From Alphaproteobacteria bacterium (GTDB taxonomy: Bacteria; Pseudomonadota; Alphaproteobacteria; Micavibrionales; Micavibrionaceae): a stretch of DNA of 5,261 nt. The stretch covers positions 1 to 5,261 of the forward strand of contig JAUICS010000130.1 of NCBI GenBank assembly GCA_030427765.1, in the 5' to 3' direction. Below are positions 1 to 5,261 of this stretch, piece after piece. A program made the position numbers and the translations under genes. The notes beneath the pieces are model-generated. The model saw only the letters and a program-made list of their open reading frames with translations, did not search any database and was not told the origin of the DNA. Positions within the stretch are counted from its first letter, which is position 1, and each line of letters begins with the position of its first letter.

Positions 1-866
1 CGATCGAAAATATGGATGTGCCGGCCGACGATCCTATATTTAGTAAGGTCGCGGCATTCTCTCATCCGGATATGATGGTGGTGCAGCGCGTGTTTGATGA
101 ACAAAAAAGCCGTCTGAAAAAATCCGTTGAAATTGAAAGTATACGTAAAATATCACCGTTTTTAAGGATGACATCATCCGAAGGTGGCTGGCGTGTTGTG
201 TTAATTGATGATGCCAACACCATGAACCGTGCATCGCAAAACGCGCTTCTGAAAATTCTTGAAGAGCCTCCAAAAAACACGGTCATTATTTTGATCACCC
301 ATGTTTTGGGTCATTTGATCCCAACTATACGATCGCGGTGTCAGGTCTTTGATTTTAATACGCTTGATGGGCCGTCCATATCAACGTTGTTACAACGTAT
401 GGACCCGTCGTTGACGGAGGCTTCGCGTGATCTGCTGATCGAAATTTCGGACGGCAGTATGGGTAAAACATATCGTATGCATAATGAAGGTGGGATGGAG
501 GCCATGGGCTCCATCCTCTCCGCGCTGGAAACATACCCGCAGATGAATTGGGATTACATATACGAAATTGTTGATAGGTATAGTTTTGCCGGCCAGGATG
601 AGGCGTATCAAAATTTTCAATATTGCTTCTTATGGCTTATGCAGAAAATGATAAACGCAAAGGCACGAGCCAGTTCTGATATAGGATTATCTATTGAAAA
701 TCAGGGTGTAAATTCATTTTTCTTATCCAAAAACTTAAAGAATCTTCTGCAAATATTTGATGATTGTAAGCAGCATTTCGAAAGTGCCGACAATGCATTT
801 ATCGACAGACGTCAGATTCTTTTGGGATTATTTTTTATTTTAAACGGTAAAACGTCCGTGAATTAG
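1..866 (+). CDS. holB: DNA polymerase III subunit delta' (3' part; start lies upstream of window)
   Basis: This is the C-terminal part of the clamp-loader delta' subunit, which with delta and tau/gamma loads the beta sliding clamp during replication. The reading frame is open from base 3, and the ATG at 12 is internal: sequence before it is in frame, and the visible protein begins well inside the AAA+ module. Counting from that Met, a Walker B-like VVLIDDANTMN lies at 62-72, the family signature LLKILEEPP at 79-87, and the SRC (sensor 1) motif within TIRSRCQ at 105-111. The rest, to residue 284, fits the lid and helical collar domains. The missing N-terminus, perhaps 60-100 residues, would hold the P-loop region and any zinc module. 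RuvB or DnaX (gamma/tau) are less likely, because the segment SHPD...GGWRVVLID is typical of alphaproteobacterial HolB and the following gene is metG. The stop is TAG at 864-866. Confidence 0.93.
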   Translation, partial: IENMDVPADDPIFSKVAAFSHPDMMVVQRVFDEQKSRLKKSVEIESIRKISPFLRMTSSEGGWRVVLIDDANTMNRASQNALLKILEEPPKNTVIILITHVLGHLIPTIRSRCQVFDFNTLDGPSISTLLQRMDPSLTEASRDLLIEISDGSMGKTYRMHNEGGMEAMGSILSALETYPQMNWDYIYEIVDRYSFAGQDEAYQNFQYCFLWLMQKMINAKARASSDIGLSIENQGVNSFFLSKNLKNLLQIFDDCKQHFESADNAFIDRRQILLGLFFILNGKTSVN

Positions 867-895
867 TTAAAAAGAGAATAAGGTAATAAAGGGAC

Positions 896-901
896 AAAGG
901 G
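896..901 (+). promoter_or_regulatory. Ribosome binding site of metG
   Basis: The purine run AAAGGG ends five bases before the ATG at 907. The 40-base gap between holB and metG is purine-rich and holds no clear promoter or terminator, so metG is probably read from the upstream operon transcript. Confidence 0.6.
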
Positions 902-906
902 TCATC

Positions 907-2463
907 ATGAGTAAGAATTTCTATATCACCACCGCCATTTCATATGTGAACGGATCGCCGCATCTGGGGCATGCCTATGAGGCGATTTTAACAGACGTAA
1001 TGGCGCGCTTTAAGCGTTTGGACGGTTTTAACGTGAAATTTCTGACCGGTACGGATGAGCATGGTCAAAAGGTTGCCAAAACCGCGGAAACGAATGGTAT
1101 GGAGCCCAAAGCGTTTTGTGATAAGACGGCGGCCGAATTCGAGGCAATGACAGAAACCCTTAATATCTCCAACGATGATTTTATCCGTACAACGCAGGAT
1201 AGACACTATACGGCCAGTAAAGCCATATGGTCGGCAATCAAGGATAATAACCCGGACGATATTTACTTAAGCAAATATGACGGGTGGTATTCTGTTCGCG
1301 ATGAAGCTTATTTTACCGAAAGTGAATTGGAAAAAGGTGAGGATGGTAATTTTTATACACCAGGTGGTGCGCCTGTCGAGTGGGTTGAGGAGCCGTGTTA
1401 TTTCTTCCGTCTATCCGCCTACACGGATAAGCTTTTGAAATTTTACGAGGATAATCCCGGATTTATTGTGCCGCAGTCCCGTAAGAATGAAATTGTGTCG
1501 TTTGTAAAAGACGGTCTTCAGGATATATCCATTTCCCGTACAAACTTTAAATGGGGCGTTCCTGTTCCGGATGATCCTGACCATGTTATGTATGTCTGGC
1601 TTGATGCCCTGACCAATTACATCACCGGCGTTGGATACCCGAATACCGATTGTGATGAATATAAAACGTTCTGGCCGGCCGATATTCATGTGATTGGTAA
1701 GGATATTATCCGGTTTCACTGTGTTTATTGGCCTGCATTCCTGATGTCGGCAAATCTTGAGCTTCCGAAACAGGTGTTCGCGCACGGTTTCATCAACGTT
1801 GAAGGGCAGAAAATGTCAAAATCCGTTGGAAACGTGATCGCGCCGCAGAATTTGATTGATATGTTCGGTCTCGATCAAACCCGTTATTTGTTGATGCGTG
1901 AAGTGCCGCACGGGCAAGATGGTAATTTTTCCGAAGATCATGCTTTTCAACGTATAAACAGTGATTTAGCTAATAGTCTTGGTAATTTGGTTCAGCGTAC
2001 GTTATCCATGATTTATAAAAATTGTGATGCGGCCATTCCTAACCCGAATGATTTCACAGGTGATGATAAAAAACTGTTAAATGAAATTTACGACTGTTTC
2101 CCGACTCTGAGGAAACACGCGGATAAAATGGAATTTCACCGTGTGCTGGAGGGGATATGGAAGATTATTGCCCATGCCAATGCCTATGTTGATGAGCAGG
2201 CGCCGTGGGCACTGCGTAAAAATGATCCAGAACGTATGAAAACCGTTCTTTATGTACTGGCTGAGGCCATTCGCGGCTTTGCCATACTTGTTCTTCCATA
2301 CACGCCGGAGGCCGGTCATAAAATCCTTGATCGTTTGAGTGTGCCGGAAGATGAGCGTTTATTTGAATATGTATCGGCCGACCACGCATTGAGCGGCGGA
2401 ATTATTATCGAAAAACCCGAAGGGGTATTTCCGCGCCTTGAAATGAAAGAGGAAGCCGCGTAA
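907..2463 (+). CDS. metG: Methionine--tRNA ligase (short, zinc-knuckle-free MetG type)
   Basis: Cytoplasmic class I aminoacyl-tRNA synthetase that charges tRNA-Met and initiator tRNA with methionine using ATP. The 518-residue protein appears complete. It opens with FYITTAISYVNGSPHLGHAY, whose HLGH (19-22) is the class I HIGH motif. GTDEHGQK follows at 48-55 and the KMSKS loop is at 302-306. The helical anticodon-binding domain runs from about 350. N360, R364 and W434 appear by eye to match the anticodon-reading Asn, Arg and Trp of the E. coli enzyme. The connective-peptide region (about 125-165, GWYSVRDEAYFTE to PVEWVEEPCYF) has no CXXC pairs, so this is the form lacking the zinc knuckle. The C-terminus stops after the anticodon domain with no tRNA-binding dimerisation extension, as is usual for about 510-residue enzymes. 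Its TAA overlaps the next ATG by one base. Confidence 0.98.
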   Translation: MSKNFYITTAISYVNGSPHLGHAYEAILTDVMARFKRLDGFNVKFLTGTDEHGQKVAKTAETNGMEPKAFCDKTAAEFEAMTETLNISNDDFIRTTQDRHYTASKAIWSAIKDNNPDDIYLSKYDGWYSVRDEAYFTESELEKGEDGNFYTPGGAPVEWVEEPCYFFRLSAYTDKLLKFYEDNPGFIVPQSRKNEIVSFVKDGLQDISISRTNFKWGVPVPDDPDHVMYVWLDALTNYITGVGYPNTDCDEYKTFWPADIHVIGKDIIRFHCVYWPAFLMSANLELPKQVFAHGFINVEGQKMSKSVGNVIAPQNLIDMFGLDQTRYLLMREVPHGQDGNFSEDHAFQRINSDLANSLGNLVQRTLSMIYKNCDAAIPNPNDFTGDDKKLLNEIYDCFPTLRKHADKMEFHRVLEGIWKIIAHANAYVDEQAPWALRKNDPERMKTVLYVLAEAIRGFAILVLPYTPEAGHKILDRLSVPEDERLFEYVSADHALSGGIIIEKPEGVFPRLEMKEEAA

Positions 2464-2465
2464 TG
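2446..2465 (+). promoter_or_regulatory. Ribosome binding site and TAATG stop/start overlap (metG to EamA-type gene)
   Basis: The purine run AAAGAGGAA at 2446-2453 lies inside the 3' end of metG, nine bases before the ATG at 2463. The metG stop and the new start share one base in TAATG (2461-2465). This supports the start choice and suggests translational coupling, with ribosomes ending metG able to reinitiate on the next gene. Confidence 0.75.
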
Positions 2466-2918
2466 TCCTGGTTTATTTACGCTCTTTCGGCGTCCGTTGT
2501 CTGGGGGCTTGGGTATGTCCTATCTGAAAAGGTCATGCAAGATGGGGTAAGTCCCAGTTTTATAATGATTGTGTCCTGTGTCATTTCCCTGCCACTATAT
2601 TTTCTGATCTCTTATTTCGATGGTAATTTTAAAGCCAGCGTGGATGTTACATTAAGTAAATCATCTGTTTTATGGATGTTGATTGTTATGAGTGTTCTGG
2701 TCGTTGGTGGTAACTTTCTGATTTTGATGAGTGTTGCAGAAAAAAACGCGACCCTAGCCAGTATTATTGAAATTACCTATCCGATTTTTACACTTTTCTT
2801 TGCATGGCTGATTTTGAAGGAAGTGCAGATAAATTTATTAGGCTTGCTTGGGTCGGCGCTTATATTTGCCGGGGTTATCGTTGTTTTAATTTCGACAGTA
2901 CAACATAAAACAGGTTAG
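2463..2918 (+). CDS. Half-size EamA/DMT-type membrane protein (single five-helix domain)
   Basis: A small, very hydrophobic inner-membrane protein of 151 residues. About five membrane segments can be seen, near residues 3-21, 32-51, 69-91, 97-118 and 123-145, with a short polar loop (about 52-68) after the second. The block E-x-TYPIFTLFFAWLILKE at 103-120 resembles the end of one EamA repeat of the drug/metabolite transporter superfamily, where a conserved Glu closes the fourth helix before the last one. Full EamA transporters have ten helices made from two such repeats. This protein has one, so if it transports anything it probably acts as a dimer, as small multidrug resistance proteins do; that is inference. 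The substrate cannot be predicted. It begins inside the metG stop codon and ends two bases before tatD, so it is embedded in the operon, although it is not a standard member of this cluster. The sequence shows no frameshift or decay, and a full second half is not present downstream. Confidence 0.82.
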   Translation: MSWFIYALSASVVWGLGYVLSEKVMQDGVSPSFIMIVSCVISLPLYFLISYFDGNFKASVDVTLSKSSVLWMLIVMSVLVVGGNFLILMSVAEKNATLASIIEITYPIFTLFFAWLILKEVQINLLGLLGSALIFAGVIVVLISTVQHKTG

Positions 2919-2920
2919 AC

Positions 2921-3727
2921 ATGTGGATTGATTCCCATTGCCATATAAATCATCCGAACATTCGTGAGCAGGGTGCCCCTGAAGAACTGGTCCAACGTGC
3001 CGTTGATGCCGGTGTTGACGGCATGTTGAATATCAATTGCCGAATTGATGATGAATTTCCCGTTTTACTGGATACCGCCAAGGCACATAAAAATGTCTGG
3101 TGCACAGTGGGAACGCACCCGCATGAGGCCAGTAACGAAAAGGAAAAGACATATTCCGCGCAGGATATCGCGGACAAAGTCAGTGCCAATGATAATGTGA
3201 TTGGAATTGGTGAATCCGGCCTGGATTATTTTTATATGAACAGCACGGTCGAGGATCAAAAAGCCAGTTTTCAAAAACATATCGAGGCGTGCTTGATTGC
3301 AGATGTGCCGTTGGTTGTTCACGCGCGCGATGCCGATGATGATATCATCCACATGTTAAAAGAACATGCCGCAGGAAAGGGACTGAAAGGCATTATGCAT
3401 TGCTTCAGCGCGGGACGTAAAATGGCGGAGGAGGCGGTTGAGTTCGGCTTTCATATATCGTTTTCAGGCATTTTGACGTTTAAGCGTGCGGAAGAACTGC
3501 GTGAAATTGCAAAGGATATTCCAAAAGACAGGTTACTGGTTGAGACGGATGCGCCGTATCTGGCACCCGTTCCGTATCGTGGAAAAACAAATGAGCCGTC
3601 CTATGTTATTCATACCGGTCAGGTATTGGCCGATGTGCTTGGTGTCGATGTTAAGGAGATGGCAAAGATAACCAGTGATAATTTTTTCAATTTGTTTCAA
3701 AAGGCAAATCGTCAGGACTTAGTATAA
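2921..3727 (+). CDS. tatD: TatD family metal-dependent deoxyribonuclease
   Basis: A 268-residue cytoplasmic TIM-barrel metallohydrolase of the TatD/YcfH family. Characterised members are Mg2+-dependent DNases with 3'-5' exonuclease activity, implicated in DNA repair and fragment clearance. All expected metal-site residues are visible: the HxH pair H6/H8 in WIDSHCH, E98 in GIGESGLDY, H134 in VVHARDAD, H160 in MHCFSAG and D210 in LLVETDAPYLAP. GTHPHEA at 64-70 is another family signature. Length is normal for the family and the ATG start places the barrel's first strand at residue 2. The start has only a weak AGG upstream but sits two bases after the stop of the preceding gene, so coupled translation is likely. 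Its TAA overlaps the next ATG. The position after metG is the usual alphaproteobacterial one. The exact in vivo substrate is not certain for this family. Confidence 0.95.
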   Translation: MWIDSHCHINHPNIREQGAPEELVQRAVDAGVDGMLNINCRIDDEFPVLLDTAKAHKNVWCTVGTHPHEASNEKEKTYSAQDIADKVSANDNVIGIGESGLDYFYMNSTVEDQKASFQKHIEACLIADVPLVVHARDADDDIIHMLKEHAAGKGLKGIMHCFSAGRKMAEEAVEFGFHISFSGILTFKRAEELREIAKDIPKDRLLVETDAPYLAPVPYRGKTNEPSYVIHTGQVLADVLGVDVKEMAKITSDNFFNLFQKANRQDLV

Positions 3728-3729
3728 TG
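3713..3729 (+). promoter_or_regulatory. Ribosome binding site and TAATG stop/start overlap (tatD to MBL hydrolase)
   Basis: CAGGA at 3713-3717 lies within the last codons of tatD, nine bases before the ATG at 3727. The tatD TAA (3725-3727) shares its last A with that ATG. This is the second one-base TAATG overlap in the cluster and supports coupled expression of the two hydrolase genes. Confidence 0.7.
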
Positions 3730-4521
3730 GATGGCGTATTTACAATTCTTGGTTCCGGTAATTCCTCGGGCGTGCCTGCATTGGGGAATGACTGGGGGAA
3801 ATGTGACCCGGATGAACCCAAGAATAAACGTACGCGCCCATGCGCCTTTGTTCAGGTAGGTGATACAAAGGTTCTGATTGATATGGGGCCGGACGTGTCC
3901 GATCAAATGACATCGATTAATGAACGTGAAGTTGATGCAATTTTGATGAGCCATTCTCACGGTGACCATACAAACGGTATTGACGATATACGCGCAATTT
4001 ATTTCCGGCGGGAACGCACGCCGATTCCGGTTTATGGGGACAGGGATTGCCTTGATGATCTGTTTGTCCGTTTTCCATACGTGTTTGGACATGCCAAAAA
4101 TGATTTTTATAAGGCCTATCTGGATTTGACAGAAATTACGCCGACACAGATGGGGCAGGGGATGAATATTGGTGATGTTAGCTTCGTCCCGTTTGTTCAG
4201 GACCATGGTACATGTTCGTCGCTCGGCTTTCGATTTGGAAATATGGCGTATTCAACGGATATGCTAACTCTTGATGACGCGGCTATAGATGTTTTGCAGG
4301 GGGTGGATGTATGGATTGCCGATGGTGCGGCATATAAAACACCCAATCCCGTTCATGCCACACTTGATGCTGTATATTCATTAAATGAACGTGTTCAGGC
4401 AAAGCAGGTTTTTATCACACATCTTCCGCGAAACATGGATTATGCCACACTGGTGCTGGAACTGCCGAATGGATATGCGCCTGCATACGATGGTTTGCAA
4501 ATTGCATTTCACTATAGATAA
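3727..4521 (+). CDS. MBL-fold metallohydrolase, PhnP-like
   Basis: A 264-residue cytoplasmic metallo-beta-lactamase-fold hydrolase. It starts with the fold's first strand and the glycine loop ILGSGNSSGVPALG (7-20), followed by WGKCDPDEPKNKRTR, a stretch typical of this alphaproteobacterial group. The dinuclear metal site looks intact: HSHGDH at 76-81 supplies H76, H78, D80 and H81, with H160 in QDHG, D178 in STDM and H232 in ITHLPRNMDY. The nearest characterised relative by motif is PhnP, a phosphodiesterase acting on phosphoribosyl cyclic phosphate in phosphonate breakdown. No other phn gene is in the window, and only one Cys (C26) lies where PhnP has a cysteine cluster, so I do not assign that reaction. 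The gene is the last of the tightly packed operon and follows tatD as in many alphaproteobacteria. The conserved pairing may mean a nucleotide-related substrate, but this is a guess. Length and start are as expected. Confidence 0.92.
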   Translation: MDGVFTILGSGNSSGVPALGNDWGKCDPDEPKNKRTRPCAFVQVGDTKVLIDMGPDVSDQMTSINEREVDAILMSHSHGDHTNGIDDIRAIYFRRERTPIPVYGDRDCLDDLFVRFPYVFGHAKNDFYKAYLDLTEITPTQMGQGMNIGDVSFVPFVQDHGTCSSLGFRFGNMAYSTDMLTLDDAAIDVLQGVDVWIADGAAYKTPNPVHATLDAVYSLNERVQAKQVFITHLPRNMDYATLVLELPNGYAPAYDGLQIAFHYR

Positions 4522-4591
4522 TATTTTGTTTTTCCTATATGTTCCTTCTTAAGTAAGTTCTTCCGCATTCACCCGTAATCTTATGTATATC

Positions 4592-4621
4592 GGCGAAAAT
4601 AGAATTTTAATCACTTTCGGC
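4592..4621 (+). repeat. Imperfect inverted repeat upstream of the sensor gene
   Basis: Bases 4592-4600 (GGCGAAAAT) can pair with 4613-4621 (ACTTTCGGC) at seven of nine positions, around a 12-base AT-rich centre. It is not followed by a T run, so it is a poor terminator. Its right arm overlaps the -24 element of the candidate promoter, so it could be a regulator site or chance. Confidence 0.3.
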
Positions 4622-4633
4622 ATAAATATTGCT
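4618..4633 (+). promoter_or_regulatory. Candidate sigma-54 (RpoN) -24/-12 promoter
   Basis: The segment CGGCATAAATATTGCT has the GG at 4619-4620 and GC at 4631-4632, separated by exactly ten bases as sigma-54 promoters require. Against the consensus TGGCACG-N4-TTGCW, 9 of 12 defined positions match, including GGCA and all of TTGCW. Transcription would start near 4644, giving a leader of about 44 bases before the ATG at 4688, which is a sensible distance. Sigma-54 commonly drives motility and chemotaxis genes in proteobacteria, which fits the gene downstream. No activator (bEBP) site can be identified with confidence. I found no better sigma-70 pair in the region. Confidence 0.5.
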
Positions 4634-4676
4634 TATCTCTTTATTAAACTTTTTTAGGGACTCGATTTTTGGGCTT

Positions 4677-4682
4677 AGGAGG
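4677..4682 (+). promoter_or_regulatory. Strong Shine-Dalgarno site of the sensor gene
   Basis: A perfect AGGAGG lies five bases before the ATG at 4688. It is the strongest ribosome binding site in the window and fixes the start of the downstream reading frame. Confidence 0.85.
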
Positions 4683-4687
4683 CTGCT

Positions 4688-5261
4688 ATGAATATAAATG
4701 ATGTAAATATATCCAAAAAACTACCTGTCATTATCTCATTACTTGTTGCTGTTGGTATTCTTGTTACAAGTGTTGTGATCATTAACATTGCATCGACAAA
4801 TGCACATAAAGCGGTTGAAGATAAGCTATCTGCTCTACAGGCGTCTCGAGTGAATGCCCTTGAAACATATTTGCATTCGATTGAAGAGGATTTAAGCTCA
4901 CTCGCCCATAATGAATATGTATTAAGTGCCGTATTTGACTTTCTGGATGCATGGTACTTATTGCCTGGCAACCCGACAAAGACATTGCAGCGTCTGTATA
5001 TTACGGATAACCCGCACCCAACGGGCTCTAAGGAGAAACTTGATTTTGCGAATGATGGTTCCCAGTACAGTGAGGTTCATAAGATTTATCATCCTTGGTT
5101 CCGTCATTTCCTTAGACAAAAAGATTACTACGATATCTTTTTATTCGATGTTGATGGAAACCTTGTTTATACGGTTTTCAAGGAACTCGATTACGCAACG
5201 AATGTTGTGACCGGAGAGTACAAAGATACCGATCTTGGAAATGCCTTCCGTGCGGCACATG
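4688..5261 (+). CDS. Membrane-bound sensor, probable methyl-accepting chemotaxis protein (N-terminal part; runs off window)
   Basis: The frame is open from the ATG at 4688 to the window edge, giving 191 residues of a longer protein. A short cytoplasmic start (NINDVNISKKL) leads to one membrane helix at about 13-34, then an extracytoplasmic region beginning with a probable helix (about 36-75). The motifs LYITDNP (103-109), YHPWFR (134-139), YYDIFLFD (147-154) and GNLVYTVFKELDYATN (157-172) form a Cache-like sensor block that I associate with alphaproteobacterial chemoreceptors. A second membrane helix, HAMP and methyl-accepting signalling domain would be expected beyond the window. Similar sensor blocks also occur in histidine kinases and nucleotide cyclases, so the output domain is inferred. 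A receptor of this type would bind a ligand outside the inner membrane and control CheA. It has its own AGGAGG and a candidate sigma-54 promoter, so it is probably expressed separately from the operon before it. Confidence 0.78.
   Translation, partial: MNINDVNISKKLPVIISLLVAVGILVTSVVIINIASTNAHKAVEDKLSALQASRVNALETYLHSIEEDLSSLAHNEYVLSAVFDFLDAWYLLPGNPTKTLQRLYITDNPHPTGSKEKLDFANDGSQYSEVHKIYHPWFRHFLRQKDYYDIFLFDVDGNLVYTVFKELDYATNVVTGEYKDTDLGNAFRAAH

Larger units (their letters stand above)
4522..4687 (+). other. Intergenic region between the housekeeping operon and the sensor gene
   Basis: An AT-rich 166-base non-coding stretch. The T-rich run just after the MBL stop (about 4522-4534) has no GC-rich hairpin before it, so no intrinsic terminator can be called. 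The downstream half holds the candidate sigma-54 promoter, the imperfect inverted repeat and the Shine-Dalgarno site listed separately. This is the only gap here longer than 40 bases, so it is the likely transcription-unit boundary. Confidence 0.7.

Noticed and set aside
12..14. ATG at base 12 as the true start of holB
   Set aside because: In-frame codons continue to the window edge, and the protein from this Met would lack the first part of the AAA+ domain.
867..906. Possible promoter in the holB-metG gap (TAATAA near 884)
   Set aside because: No matching -35 element at a proper distance, and the gap is short and purine-rich as in operon-internal spacers.
1411..1785. Long open frame on the minus strand opposite metG (124 codons)
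   Set aside because: It lies entirely inside a certain gene, shows no recognisable motif or ribosome binding site, and follows from codon bias of the + strand gene.
3712..4206. Minus-strand open frame of 164 codons opposite the MBL gene
   Set aside because: The opposite strand carries an intact, motif-complete metallohydrolase; the minus-strand product looks like no known protein and is a shadow.
4496..4506. Perfect short palindrome TGCAA-A-TTGCA at the end of the MBL gene, upstream of a T-rich stretch, as a terminator
   Set aside because: The central spacer is one base, the arms are AT-rich and inside the coding region, and the T-rich stretch begins 15 or more bases later. It would not form a stable terminator hairpin.
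4548..4560. CTTAAGTAAG in the intergenic region as a hairpin or CtrA-type site
   Set aside because: The stem would be four base pairs with a two-base loop, and the TTAA-N7-TTAA spacing of CtrA sites is absent.
4926..5210. Plus-strand open frame of 94 codons near the window end
   Set aside because: It is out of frame within the sensor gene starting at 4688, which has the strong ribosome binding site and recognisable sensor motifs.
1..5261. A hidden defence system, mobile element, CRISPR array or RNA gene
   Set aside because: All long coding frames are accounted for by housekeeping or sensor genes. I see no direct repeats, transposase, tRNA-like structure or phage-like gene on either strand.

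Overview
The window looks like a chromosomal housekeeping segment of an alphaproteobacterium. Five genes on the + strand are packed almost end to end: holB (3' part), metG, a half-size EamA-type membrane protein, tatD, and a PhnP-like metallo-beta-lactamase-fold hydrolase. The order holB-metG-tatD-MBL hydrolase is a familiar alphaproteobacterial arrangement, usually downstream of tmk. The MetG is the short form without a zinc knuckle that is common in that class. Base composition is only moderately GC-rich, with many A/T third positions, so a low-to-moderate GC lineage is more likely than a high-GC Rhizobium or Caulobacter type. I cannot name the genus.

Layout: 1-866 is the end of holB, whose start lies before the window. 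A 40-base gap with a ribosome binding site leads to metG (907-2463). metG overlaps the EamA-type gene (2463-2918) by one base in a TAATG junction. tatD (2921-3727) begins two bases after that gene stops and overlaps the MBL hydrolase (3727-4521) by one base in a second TAATG junction. These junctions strongly suggest one co-transcribed, translationally coupled operon whose promoter lies upstream of the window.

A 166-base intergenic region (4522-4687) follows. It has no convincing intrinsic terminator. It carries a good candidate sigma-54 (-24/-12) promoter at 4618-4633, with exact GG-N10-GC spacing, partly overlapping an imperfect inverted repeat. A strong Shine-Dalgarno site then precedes an open reading frame (4688 to the window end) that encodes the N-terminus of a membrane-anchored extracytoplasmic sensor, most likely a methyl-accepting chemotaxis protein.

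The operon genes serve replication (clamp-loader delta' subunit), translation (Met-tRNA charging), nuclease or quality-control functions (TatD), and an unassigned metallohydrolase reaction. The transporter-like gene between metG and tatD is the odd member. I see no mobile element, CRISPR array, RNA gene or defence system. The points most worth a second look are the sigma-54 promoter before the chemoreceptor and the half-size EamA gene inside the operon.
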